Assembly (NCBI GenBank): GCA_041399085.1
Contig: JAWKTM010000018.1
Location: 55,661 to 119,660 of the forward strand
DNA from: JAWKTM01 sp041399085
Lineage (GTDB): Bacteria > Planctomycetota > Planctomycetia > Pirellulales > Pirellulaceae
Direction of reading: 5' to 3'
Length of the DNA stretch: 64,000 nt
The position numbers and the translations under genes were made by a program. Below are positions 9,231 through 17,683 of this stretch, one piece after another. The notes below the pieces were generated by a model. That model saw only the letters and a program-made list of their open reading frames with translations, was not told the origin of the DNA and did no database searches. Each line of letters starts with the position of its first letter. Position 1 is the first letter of the stretch.

Positions 9231-9465
9231 GGTACCCGATGCCTCGCGCGAGGTTCTGGACCGTATCGACCAGGCCGGAAATCCTACCTGCCAAGTGGGC
9301 AAGCGAAGTTCCGAGCTGAGTTCTTTCGCATGCATATTCGGCTTCGATTGCGAGGCATTTCGCGACTGGGCCGGTGACGCGTGACAGCGGCGTTCGATTG
9401 ACTAATAATGAGGGCCCGTTGATTCTTGCCCGCCTGCGTCCTGCCTAATTTGCGAGGAGCCCACC

Positions 9466-10641
9466 ATGTCGCCACAAGTTACTCGTCGCCAAGCGATCCT
9501 GACCGCCGGGGCCGTCACCACCGGCGCTTTGTTTTACGTGCCGCGTCGAGCCTTGGCCGCACCGCAAGCGAAGATCGGTGAAACGCGAGTGATTAGCCAT
9601 TTGCCGCACCGATATCATGGCTGGCCGACGATGACGCGGCGGGCCAGCGGCGAGCTGCTGTTGGTTTGCAGCGGCGGTCGCGAATCGCACGTGTGTCCGT
9701 TCGGGCGGCTCGAAATGATGCGGTCGCACGACGACGGACAGACGTGGACTTGGCCGGAGGTTGTGCTGGACGGTCCGATCGACGACCGCGATGCCGGCGT
9801 CCTCGAAACGGCCAAGGGAACCATCCTGGTGACGACGTTCACGTCGCTGGCCTACGAACCGTTGCTGCGCAAAGCGGAGCAGATGAAGCCGGGCGAAACG
9901 GGAGCTTGGGATGCCGATCGGCTGGCACGATGGCAAGCCGCCGACAAGCGGATCGACGCCAACCAGCGAAAGGCCGCCTTGGGCGTATGGATGGCGCGTT
10001 CGACCGATGGCGGCGTCACGTTCTCGAAGCGATATGATTGTTTGGTAGATAGCCCTCATGGTCCAATTCAATTGGCGGACGGTCGTCTACTATATGCGGG
10101 CAAGGATTTATGGCGCGAGCCGAACCGCGTTGGCTTCTGTGAGTCGAATGACGATGGACAAAGTTGGCGTTGGTTGGCCGAAGTGACTGCTCGCGATGGC
10201 GACGATCATAGCCAGTATCACGAGCTGCATGCGGTCGAAGCGAGCGACGGCCGACTGGTGGCTCAGATCCGCAATCACAATCCGAACCATCGCGGCGAGA
10301 CGCTGCAATGTGAGTCGACCGACGGCGGTAAGACCTGGAGTAAGCCTCACTCTATCGGTGTGTGGGGATTGCCATCCCATCTGTTGCGATTACGAGACGG
10401 TCGTTTGCTGATGACATACGGACACCGCCGAGCTCCGTTGGGTAATCAGGCTCGGCTGAGTGATGACAGCGGACGGACTTGGTCCGATCCTCTCATCATT
10501 TCCGGGGACGGCGTCAGCGGCGATTTAGGATATCCGAGCACGGTTGAATTGAGCGACGGAACGTTGCTAACCGCTTGGTATGAGAATATGGCCAAATCGC
10601 CAAATGCTGTCCTGCGGCAGGCGCGTTGGGAGCTGGTTTAG
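9466..10641 (+). CDS. Exported sialidase-fold (BNR/Asp-box) glycoside hydrolase-like protein
   Basis: A 391-residue protein with a Tat-like leader (TRRQAILTAGAVTTGAL). It holds at least four Asp-box motifs of the six-bladed sialidase propeller: SHDDGQTW, SNDDGQSW, STDGGKTW and SDDSGRTW, plus the related STDGGVTF. An early RRASGELLLVCSGGRE stretch may supply catalytic arginines. Family knowledge suggests exo-sialidase or a related retaining glycosidase, but many planctomycete members act on other polysaccharides, so the substrate is open. GAGGAG at about 9452-9457 supports the start. The next gene begins 83 bp downstream on the same strand. Confidence 0.82.
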   Translation: MSPQVTRRQAILTAGAVTTGALFYVPRRALAAPQAKIGETRVISHLPHRYHGWPTMTRRASGELLLVCSGGRESHVCPFGRLEMMRSHDDGQTWTWPEVVLDGPIDDRDAGVLETAKGTILVTTFTSLAYEPLLRKAEQMKPGETGAWDADRLARWQAADKRIDANQRKAALGVWMARSTDGGVTFSKRYDCLVDSPHGPIQLADGRLLYAGKDLWREPNRVGFCESNDDGQSWRWLAEVTARDGDDHSQYHELHAVEASDGRLVAQIRNHNPNHRGETLQCESTDGGKTWSKPHSIGVWGLPSHLLRLRDGRLLMTYGHRRAPLGNQARLSDDSGRTWSDPLIISGDGVSGDLGYPSTVELSDGTLLTAWYENMAKSPNAVLRQARWELV

Positions 10642-10724
10642 CGCCCTGTGCATTGTCAGTTCTCACGGTTGTGAACGAATCGCTATCTGCTCATCATTGC
10701 GATCATCATGAGAAGGAAACGATC

Positions 10725-12020
10725 ATGCGCGAATTGGATCGAATCTGTCGTCGAGTGAAGAGACGCTCCGGCGTGAAAGCGTGCCTGGGACTCAGTATTG
10801 TGCTATTCGTGGCACTAACGGTCCCAACGGCCGGCGCCGCGGATCGCACGCCTAGAATCGCCGCCGTGGTAACCGAGTATCGTCACAACTCGCACGCGGA
10901 TGTGATTGTGAGTCGCCTGTTGCAGACGGAAACGCTGGATGGCAAAGGCCGACGCCCCGATCTGGAACTCGTATCGCTCTACACGGACCAAGTTCCTTCG
11001 AACGACACGAGCCGCAAGTTGGCCGCGGAGCATGGGTTCAAGATCTTCGACTCGGTGGCGGGCGCGTTGACGTTAGGCGGAGACAAGCTGGCAGTCGACG
11101 GCGTGTTGTTGGTTGCCGAACATGGCGATTACGCCAAGTCGGAAACCGGCCAAACGATCTATCCGAAGCGACGGCTATTCGAACAAATTGCGGCGGTATT
11201 TGAAGCCAACGGTCGCGGCGTACCGGTCTTTTGCGACAAACATTTGGCCGACAATTGGGAGGACGCCAAGTGGTTATATGATTCCGCGGCGAAGTATAAA
11301 GCGCCGTTGATGGCCGGTTCATCGTTGCCGACGTTGTGGCGATATCCGGCCGTGGATGTGCGTCGTGACGCCAAGCTCGAAGAACTTGTCGCCGTCTCCT
11401 ACCATACGTTGGACGCCTATGGTTTCCATGCCGTTGAGATGGTCCAGTCACTGGTAGAGCGACGCGCGGGGGGCGAGACCGGGGTTCGCGCCGTGCGTTG
11501 TATTGAAGGGGACGCGGTTTGGCAAGCGGCCAAGGACGGGGTGTTCGATCGCAAATTGTTAGACGCGGCATTATCGCGACTAAAGGAGCGACCGCTACGA
11601 AGCGACAAAACGCTGGAGGAGTTGGTGAAGAATCCGGTGCTGTTTACCATCGAGTATGAGGATGGTTTGAAAGCTCATATCGTAACGTTGAATGGGGCCG
11701 TAGTGGAATGGACGGCCGCTTGGCGATATCAAGATGACTCTCAGGTCGAGTCCACCGTGTTTTGGACGCAGGAGGCGCGGCCTTACATGCATTTCTCCTA
11801 TCTGTTGCGGGGCGTCGAGCAGATGATGCATACCGGTCGGGCGACTTGGCCAGTGGAACGGACGCTGATGACTAGCGGAGTTCTCGATTCACTTTTGATT
11901 TCGAAGTTGCGGGGCGGCGAGCGACTGGAGACGCCGCATTTGAAGTTTGCATATCGCAGTGAATTTGATTGGCGACAACCGCCCCCTCCACCGCCCGGAC
12001 GCGATAGCCGCGAGCAATAG
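10725..12020 (+). CDS. Exported protein of unknown function downstream of sialidase-like gene
   Basis: A 431-residue protein with a basic N-terminus and a signal peptide ending near AGAAD (residues 20-45). The mature part contains RIAAVVTEYRHNSHADVI and VPVFCDKHLADNWEDAKW, which suggests an alpha/beta domain, followed by a predicted beta-rich C-terminal half and a proline-rich tail. I do not recognise a named family; similar secreted proteins seem common in planctomycetes beside polysaccharide-degrading genes. The start is the ATG at 10725, with AGAAGGAAA at 10711-10719; the longer open frame from 10626 overlaps the previous gene and lacks a ribosome site. Confidence 0.7.
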   Translation: MRELDRICRRVKRRSGVKACLGLSIVLFVALTVPTAGAADRTPRIAAVVTEYRHNSHADVIVSRLLQTETLDGKGRRPDLELVSLYTDQVPSNDTSRKLAAEHGFKIFDSVAGALTLGGDKLAVDGVLLVAEHGDYAKSETGQTIYPKRRLFEQIAAVFEANGRGVPVFCDKHLADNWEDAKWLYDSAAKYKAPLMAGSSLPTLWRYPAVDVRRDAKLEELVAVSYHTLDAYGFHAVEMVQSLVERRAGGETGVRAVRCIEGDAVWQAAKDGVFDRKLLDAALSRLKERPLRSDKTLEELVKNPVLFTIEYEDGLKAHIVTLNGAVVEWTAAWRYQDDSQVESTVFWTQEARPYMHFSYLLRGVEQMMHTGRATWPVERTLMTSGVLDSLLISKLRGGERLETPHLKFAYRSEFDWRQPPPPPPGRDSREQ

Positions 12021-12278
12021 TGGAATGTGATTCGATTGCAACCAATACGACCGTTGTATTCCGCCTGACAGTGTGTCCTTTCGCCAAGTTCGGTCGCGAA
12101 TTGCTAAATTTCGCCGGCTCGGGTTGGGGCACGGTGTAGATTTCAAGTACCGGCGAGCCAACACCACTCAATGCCGACCGACGCCAATGGTCGCCATCAA
12201 GCGAACACCGTCGACCGTAATGGGATTGAGGGAATCGCGTTTCGCCGGTCAACTTTGGCTTTCTCACCCCCGTGATTT

Positions 12279-12315
12279 GGCAGGCCGATCGCCACTGGTC
12301 GGTCTGCCTTTTATT
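12279..12315 (+). terminator. Rho-independent terminator
   Basis: GGCAGGCCGA at 12279-12288 pairs with TCGGTCTGCC at 12299-12308 (ten pairs, one a G-T wobble) over a 10-nt loop, followed by TTTTATT. It lies about 260 bp after the 10725-12020 gene and would end its transcript. The rest of 12021-12405 shows no gene. Confidence 0.7.
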
Positions 12316-12405
12316 GTTTCTTGGCGGCCGGATGCTTGAGGCTGACTCGCGTTCTGGTCTATCCTGGCGGCTCGTCAAGTTCACCATCACCACGGGGCCG
12401 CATTC

Positions 12406-12702
12406 ATGCATGTCACGGCTGTAGACCGACCGGATTTGCCACCATTCCCAATGCCCGATCGGTTCCGACATGAGATCGTGTATTTCATGACACCAGCCGG
12501 CGAGTCCGGCGTGCCGCCACTAGGCGCCAGGGAATACTGGATTCGCCGTGAAGACGCGCTTCAATGGCTCGACGAGTTCGTGGTGCGAGTGGTCTCGCCG
12601 CTGGACGCCGAATCGAAGGCCGAAATGGAATTGACCGACGAGCAAGAGGCCTGGCTGGAGTGGATGGTGGCGAACGACGTCCAGCACGTGCGAGTTGATT
12701 GA
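12406..12702 (+). CDS. Hypothetical 98-residue acidic protein
   Basis: A short protein rich in Glu and Asp (LTDEQEAWLEWMVANDVQHV near the C-terminus) with no signal peptide, membrane segment or recognised domain. Codon composition resembles its neighbours, and the frame is open from an ATG after a GGGGCC stretch, which is a weak ribosome site. It sits alone between a terminator and the PQQ gene. It is probably a real cytoplasmic protein, but its function is unknown. Confidence 0.5.
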   Translation: MHVTAVDRPDLPPFPMPDRFRHEIVYFMTPAGESGVPPLGAREYWIRREDALQWLDEFVVRVVSPLDAESKAEMELTDEQEAWLEWMVANDVQHVRVD

Positions 12703-12867
12703 AGACACCTCGGCGAAACCGGAGTGCCTGCGGCCTGTCGCTCCCAGTGATTTGGTAACTCGCTTGCGAACATCGCATGGGAGCATCCGAATTTGTTGCG
12801 AGCCGCGAATCGGGCGGCTACGATCAGGGCTCACATTCGCCCGTCGCATGATTTAGGAGATGCGAAA

Positions 12868-14360
12868 ATGCTTGCTCAGACGAAAATCGCCGCCGCTCGA
12901 ATCGTCACGGTCCTCGTGTTGATGTTCGCCGTCGCAGGGACAACTCGCGCCGATTGGCCTCAGTTTCGAGGGCCGAATTGCAGCGGCATGGCGGACTCGG
13001 ATCACGCGTTGCCGGTGGAGTTTTCTGCCGAGAAGAACATTCGTTGGTCGGCCGATCTGGGCGATGGCGTGGGGTGCCCGATTGTGGCTGGCGGACGGGT
13101 CTTCGTGAGTGCGATGCACGGTGACGAGACAGTGGCGCTGGTGGCTTTCGACGCGGACACTGGCAAGCAGCTTTGGCAACGCGAGTGGCCGACGGGACCG
13201 CTGCCCGAAGTGCATCTAACGAATAGTCACGCCAGCACGACACCGGCCAGTGACGGCGAACGCGTGTACTTTTATTTCAGCACGCTGGGCCTCGTCACGG
13301 TCGACGCGGCAACTGGCAAGGATGTGTGGCACGCCAAGCTGCCCACGCCTTTCTTTGTATTCAAATGGGGGCCTGCCATGTCCCCGGTTCTTTACAAAGA
13401 CATGGTAATTTTCTGTCAGGACGACGACTTGTATCCGGCCATCTATGCCTTTGATAAGAAGTCCGGAAATCTGCTTTGGAAAGACGAACGTCGTGACATG
13501 GCCGTAAACTACTCGCATCCGGTTGTTTGTCCCACGGAGCATGGTGATGATATCGTCGTCGCCGGCACGGGGATGTTGGTAGGATATGATCCTGATACGG
13601 GCAAGCGACGCTGGTGGGCCAAGTCGCTGCTGCGAAACATTAAGACCACGCCAGTTGTTGTCGACGGTGTGATCTACATTTCGCTACAAAGCGGAGGAAT
13701 CGCGAATCAGTGGTTGGCCACGGCCGATCGAGCGGAGACAGGCAACAGCGACGGAAAGCTCAGCAAGGAAGAGATGCAAGCCTTTGTCGGTGAGACGAAG
13801 ATCCCCGAGGAGTTTTATCGGCGGACGTTTGATCGGGGCGATCTGAATAAAGATGGACTGTTAGAAGGTGAGGAATTGGACCGAGCGTTCTTGCATCCCG
13901 ATAACTTTGCCGGCGCTTCTTATGATGCCGAGAATCCGGCGGATGAATATGTGTTGGCGGTTCGCGGTGGCGGAACCGGAGACGTAACGGACACGCATGT
14001 TCTATGGCGACACCAAACGAAGTACACTGACCATATCGTGTCTCCGTTCATTCGCAGCGGCCGCATGTTTCTGGTCAAAGGGGGCGGCATTTCCATCGGT
14101 ATTTGAAACGAAGGATGGCGAACCGCTCCGCAAGCCGACGCCATCCCCAATACCAGCGACTATTTCGCTTCGCCGATCTTTGGCGATGGCAAGATATATG
14201 TAGCAGGTGAGAACGGTGTTGTCGTCGTACTAAAGACTCGCCCGACTATGAAGTCTTGGCAAAGAACGATCTGGGAGATTCGCTGGTAGGAACTCCAGCG
14301 ATCGACGGCGGTCGGTTGTATTTCCGCACTCGCGGAAAGCTGTTATGTGTGGGCGAGTAG
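12868..14360 (+). CDS. Exported PQQ-like beta-propeller with EF-hand motifs, C-terminal frame disrupted
   Basis: About 497 residues when reassembled. A signal peptide (residues 1-29) is followed by DWPQFRGPNCSGMA, the hallmark of planctomycete PQQ-like quinoprotein propellers, then blades with VAFDADTGKQLWQREW, VTVDAATGKDVWHA and VGYDPDTGKRRWWAK. Two EF-hand-like loops (NSDGKLSKEEM and DLNKDGLLEGEEL) interrupt the propeller at about residues 290-335. The main frame stops at 14106; the last blade continues in other frames (YFASPIFGDGKIYVAGENG, then LYFRTRGKLLCVGE) to the TAG at 14358-14360, so there are at least two small indels between 14090 and 14260. TTAGGAGA at 12853-12860 fixes the start. 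A structural or electron-transfer role is possible, but no enzyme activity can be assigned. Confidence 0.78.
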
Positions 14361-14435
14361 GAACGCCGCAACCGACCGTGTTTGGCCGGATTCGCCGACG
14401 CCTCGCCGTTAAACGAAGAGTCCCTTTTGACGTGC

Positions 14436-16145
14436 TTAGGCAGAGCCGTCGACATGGTGTAATAGCTTCTCGGCAGCCCAGACGGCCAGCTTCTCTCGGA
14501 AAATTTTGGCGTTATGGCGAATGTCGACAGGCAATGAAGGGTGAAGCAAGAAGTCGGTGATGGCTCGCGTATGGTCGTACTGCTGGGCTAATTCACGGAG
14601 TTCGGTGATTAGCGTCTGCTGGTCCGATACGGACTCGGCGGCATTCGGCCACGGTTCGGCGACGATTACGGGACGTTGTGAACCGGCCGGCCCCACTCCG
14701 ACCAACGCCGAACGATAAATCTGATTGTGCTGATTGAAGATGGCTTCACACGGAATTGTGTACATCGGCCCATCGGCGGTGAGCAATCGGTGCGCTTTGC
14801 GGCCGCAAAACCAGAAGCGATCTTGCTCGTCCAGATAGCCGACATCGCCGATGCGGTGCCAGAATGTGTCGCCGTCTTGAATCTTGTGCAGCGGATTGGC
14901 TTCGACTCGGGTTACATACTGGCTGGTGACGACCGGCCGCACGATCAGTTCGCCAATTTCGCCTCGCAGCAATGATTCCGTTTGGTCGATTGTGGCTAGG
15001 GGTTCGTCGGAAATGCGGATCACTCGCCATTCGATTTGTGAGAATCGTCGACCGACGCACGTTCCCGCGCTACGTGGCGCTGCAAGCTGCCGTTTCTTCC
15101 AGCACCTCGCGCGATTCGATCGAGGCCACGGGCAACGACTCGGTCGCTCCGTAGGGCGTGTGAACTTCGCCGTCGGATTCATTAGCCGACGAATGCGCGC
15201 AGCACATGCGGCGGCACCGGCGGCCGGCCGACAACACTCGCCGTAGCGTTGGCAGTTGGACATCATGCTGCTCGCAATGAACGCCGTATTCCACAAGGCG
15301 GGCGAGCCGAACGATTGGGTGACGTTCCAATCTCGCACATGCTCGATGATGTGCTGCGGATTCACTTGGGCCGGCTTAGTGGCGTCCATATCGGGAATGA
15401 CCGTCGACACGCCCATCACGGCATTGAACAGGCCAAACAGCGGGAAGCCGGGCAAGTCGATTTCGCCCGGCTGAATTCCATACCGATCGCGAATCTCGTC
15501 AACTTGCTGATCGAAATTGCCATGCCGATACAACACGCCTTTGGGCGGACCCGTGCTGCCGGTGGTGAAGATGATGGCCGCCGGTTCATGGGCCGAGGTT
15601 CGGGCGGCGGTCCAGTCGTCCGTCGGTGTCCGTCGCAATTGAGCCAGCGTCGCTCCGCCCCAGAACCAACGACGGCCGACGGTCACGTGGTAACGCGACT
15701 TGGGAAAACGCCGTCGAAGGACCGTCCGAATCGCTTGAACCGGGGAGATGGCCACGAAGCCTTCAGGTTCGGATTCCTCTAAACAGCGAATCAAGTTCTT
15801 GCGGCCCATTCCGGGGTCGATTAGCACCGTGACGACGCCGGCTTTGAACAACGCAAACACGAGCGAGATGAAGTCGACGCTGGGTCGCACGAGCAACACT
15901 AGCCGCGTACCGCGTGTCACACCCATGCGGGCCAAGCCGGCGGCGATCGAGTTGCTGTCCTGTTCGAGCTGCTCGAAGTTGACCGTGCGATAGCGCCGGC
16001 TGCCGTCCGCCTTTCGGCCGGCTGGTTCGGCCACGGCCATCGCTTGCGGCATTCGTTGGGCAACCTGCGAAAGCCGCAGGCCCACGTTCACAATCGGCGA
16101 ATCCATCGTGGTCGAATGCGGGGTTGTCGATTGTGAGGAAGACAT
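14436..16145 (-). CDS. OleC-like fatty acyl-AMP ligase / AMP-dependent synthetase, centre disrupted
   Basis: A 569-residue member of the adenylate-forming superfamily. The phosphate-binding motif IIFTTGSTGPPKGVLYRHG, the later GDTFWHRIGDVGYLDEQDRFWFCGRKAHR core and the C-terminal hinge are clear, and the arrangement matches OleC-type beta-lactone synthetases/fatty-acid ligases of planctomycetes. Between about 15050 and 15290 the main frame reads an improbable Arg/Cys-rich peptide, while a second frame there encodes LPTLRRVLSAG and EVHTPYGATESLPVAS, the expected adenylation core. A compensated pair of indels therefore scrambles about 80 residues. No oleA, oleB or oleD partner is in the window. 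It converges on the PQQ gene. Confidence 0.8.
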   Translation of the reverse strand: MSSSQSTTPHSTTMDSPIVNVGLRLSQVAQRMPQAMAVAEPAGRKADGSRRYRTVNFEQLEQDSNSIAAGLARMGVTRGTRLVLLVRPSVDFISLVFALFKAGVVTVLIDPGMGRKNLIRCLEESEPEGFVAISPVQAIRTVLRRRFPKSRYHVTVGRRWFWGGATLAQLRRTPTDDWTAARTSAHEPAAIIFTTGSTGPPKGVLYRHGNFDQQVDEIRDRYGIQPGEIDLPGFPLFGLFNAVMGVSTVIPDMDATKPAQVNPQHIIEHVRDWNVTQSFGSPALWNTAFIASSMMSNCQRYGECCRPAAGAAACAARIRRLMNPTAKFTRPTERPSRCPWPRSNRARCWKKRQLAAPRSAGTCVGRRFSQIEWRVIRISDEPLATIDQTESLLRGEIGELIVRPVVTSQYVTRVEANPLHKIQDGDTFWHRIGDVGYLDEQDRFWFCGRKAHRLLTADGPMYTIPCEAIFNQHNQIYRSALVGVGPAGSQRPVIVAEPWPNAAESVSDQQTLITELRELAQQYDHTRAITDFLLHPSLPVDIRHNAKIFREKLAVWAAEKLLHHVDGSA

Positions 16146-16201
16146 CGGCGTGCATATCGAGAGTCAGCCGGTCGAAGAAGAACCGGCCGGACACGATAAC
16201 C

Positions 16202-17683
16202 TTAGCCGATCAACTCGTCGATTGGCCGACCGTCCGTGACGATTCGCGTCGGACGGCCGTTGAAGTCGTTGATTAGCGTGTTCTCGAAGTCGATACGCAA
16301 GTGATGGTAAATCGTGGCCAAGAAATCCTGCGGGCCGCTAAGTCGCTCGATGGCATCTTCGCCGCGTTTGTCGGTCGCGCCGATGAATCGCCCCGTTTCG
16401 ATCCCGCCGCCAGCCCACAGATTCGAGAACGCACGAGGCCAGTGATCGCGACCCGGTTGTTTCGTGCCCGCCGGAGCGCTGGCGTTGCCGGCGCCGGTGC
16501 TGGGCTGGTAAGAAATCTTCGGCGTGCGACCAAACTCGCCGGTGACGACCACCAGCACTCGTTTACTCAAACCTCGTTCGTAGATGTCTTCGATCAACGC
16601 CGTGACGGCTTGATCGTAGGCATCCGCGCGGAAACGCAAGGCGTCGAATACGTGATGATTTACCGCGTGGTCATCCCAATTTTGCACGCGACCGCACAAC
16701 GGTCCATGCAAGCTGGTCGTGAGCACTTCGACACCCGACTCGACCAATCGTCTAGCGAGCAACAACTGTTGGCCCCACGTGTTGCGGCCGTAGCGATCGC
16801 GAGTGGCGTCGTCTTCCTTCGAGAGATCGAAAGCTTCCTTCGTGGCCGGATTGGTCAGCAACGTCAATGCCTGCGTTTCAAACTGATCGAGCGCCTCCAG
16901 CTCAAGCTGCTGGTCGAACGCTCGCTCGATCGTATCCAGCTTTTGCCGCAGGCTTGCTCGGCGGTCCAGGCGATTCACCTCGTTGCGATCCGTCAGCCCG
17001 ATGTTCGGAACGACAAAGTTCGGTGAGTTCGGGTCGCCGGTGACCGAGAACGGCGAATAGGCGTCGCCTAAGTACGCGGGGCCGGTGTAGTTCGTCGGCG
17101 GATTCACGCCTACATACGTAGGCAGCGGACAAGTACGCGGACCATCCTGCGAACGCACATAATTGGCCACGCTCATCCAGTCGGGCAATCGCGGGGCGGG
17201 CTTATCGCGCGTATCGGAATCGCCCGAGAGTAGTTGCATCGAACCGGCTGGGTGTCCGCCAGCCTTTTGATACATGCCGCGGTGAATCGTGAACTTGTCG
17301 GCGATTTGAGCTTGGCGAGGCAGCAACTCGGTGAACTGCAAGCCGGGCACTTTCGTCGAGATCGTGCTAAATGGCCCGCGATACTCGCTGCTGGCGTTGG
17401 GCTTGGGATCATACGTGTCGATGTGCGAGCAACCGCCGGGCTTCCACACCATGATGACCGCCGTCTTCTCGCGCGAGCTGCCGGAGTCGCCAGCGACTGG
17501 GGGACTGGCTGCTTGCAATCGCATAATGCCGGGCAAGCTGAGCGTGGCAAAGCCAGCCAGGCCAAGTTGCAGGAAGCCGCGTCGAGAGGGCGGCGTCCAC
17601 GCTGGAGAACCGGAGCAATAAGGACCTGGGCAATTCGAACCGGCGACGTGGTTCGACGCAGTGGATTTCCGGGTAACGCTCAT
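16202..17683 (-). CDS. DUF1501 domain-containing protein, Tat-exported
   Basis: A 493-residue sulfatase-fold-like protein of the DUF1501 family, found mainly in planctomycetes. A Tat leader (SRRGFLQLGLAGFATL) is followed by VIMVWKPGGCSHIDTYDPKP, and by GEFGRTPKI and GRDHWPRAFSNLWAGGG, all typical of the family and related to alkaline-phosphatase-fold active-site segments. It overlaps the upstream PPC-domain gene by 4 bp, so the two are translationally coupled, and the DUF1549/1553 gene lies further upstream. This three-gene set is often linked to planctomycete polysaccharide or sulfated-glycan use, but its biochemistry is not established. Confidence 0.92.
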   Translation of the reverse strand: MSVTRKSTASNHVAGSNCPGPYCSGSPAWTPPSRRGFLQLGLAGFATLSLPGIMRLQAASPPVAGDSGSSREKTAVIMVWKPGGCSHIDTYDPKPNASSEYRGPFSTISTKVPGLQFTELLPRQAQIADKFTIHRGMYQKAGGHPAGSMQLLSGDSDTRDKPAPRLPDWMSVANYVRSQDGPRTCPLPTYVGVNPPTNYTGPAYLGDAYSPFSVTGDPNSPNFVVPNIGLTDRNEVNRLDRRASLRQKLDTIERAFDQQLELEALDQFETQALTLLTNPATKEAFDLSKEDDATRDRYGRNTWGQQLLLARRLVESGVEVLTTSLHGPLCGRVQNWDDHAVNHHVFDALRFRADAYDQAVTALIEDIYERGLSKRVLVVVTGEFGRTPKISYQPSTGAGNASAPAGTKQPGRDHWPRAFSNLWAGGGIETGRFIGATDKRGEDAIERLSGPQDFLATIYHHLRIDFENTLINDFNGRPTRIVTDGRPIDELIG

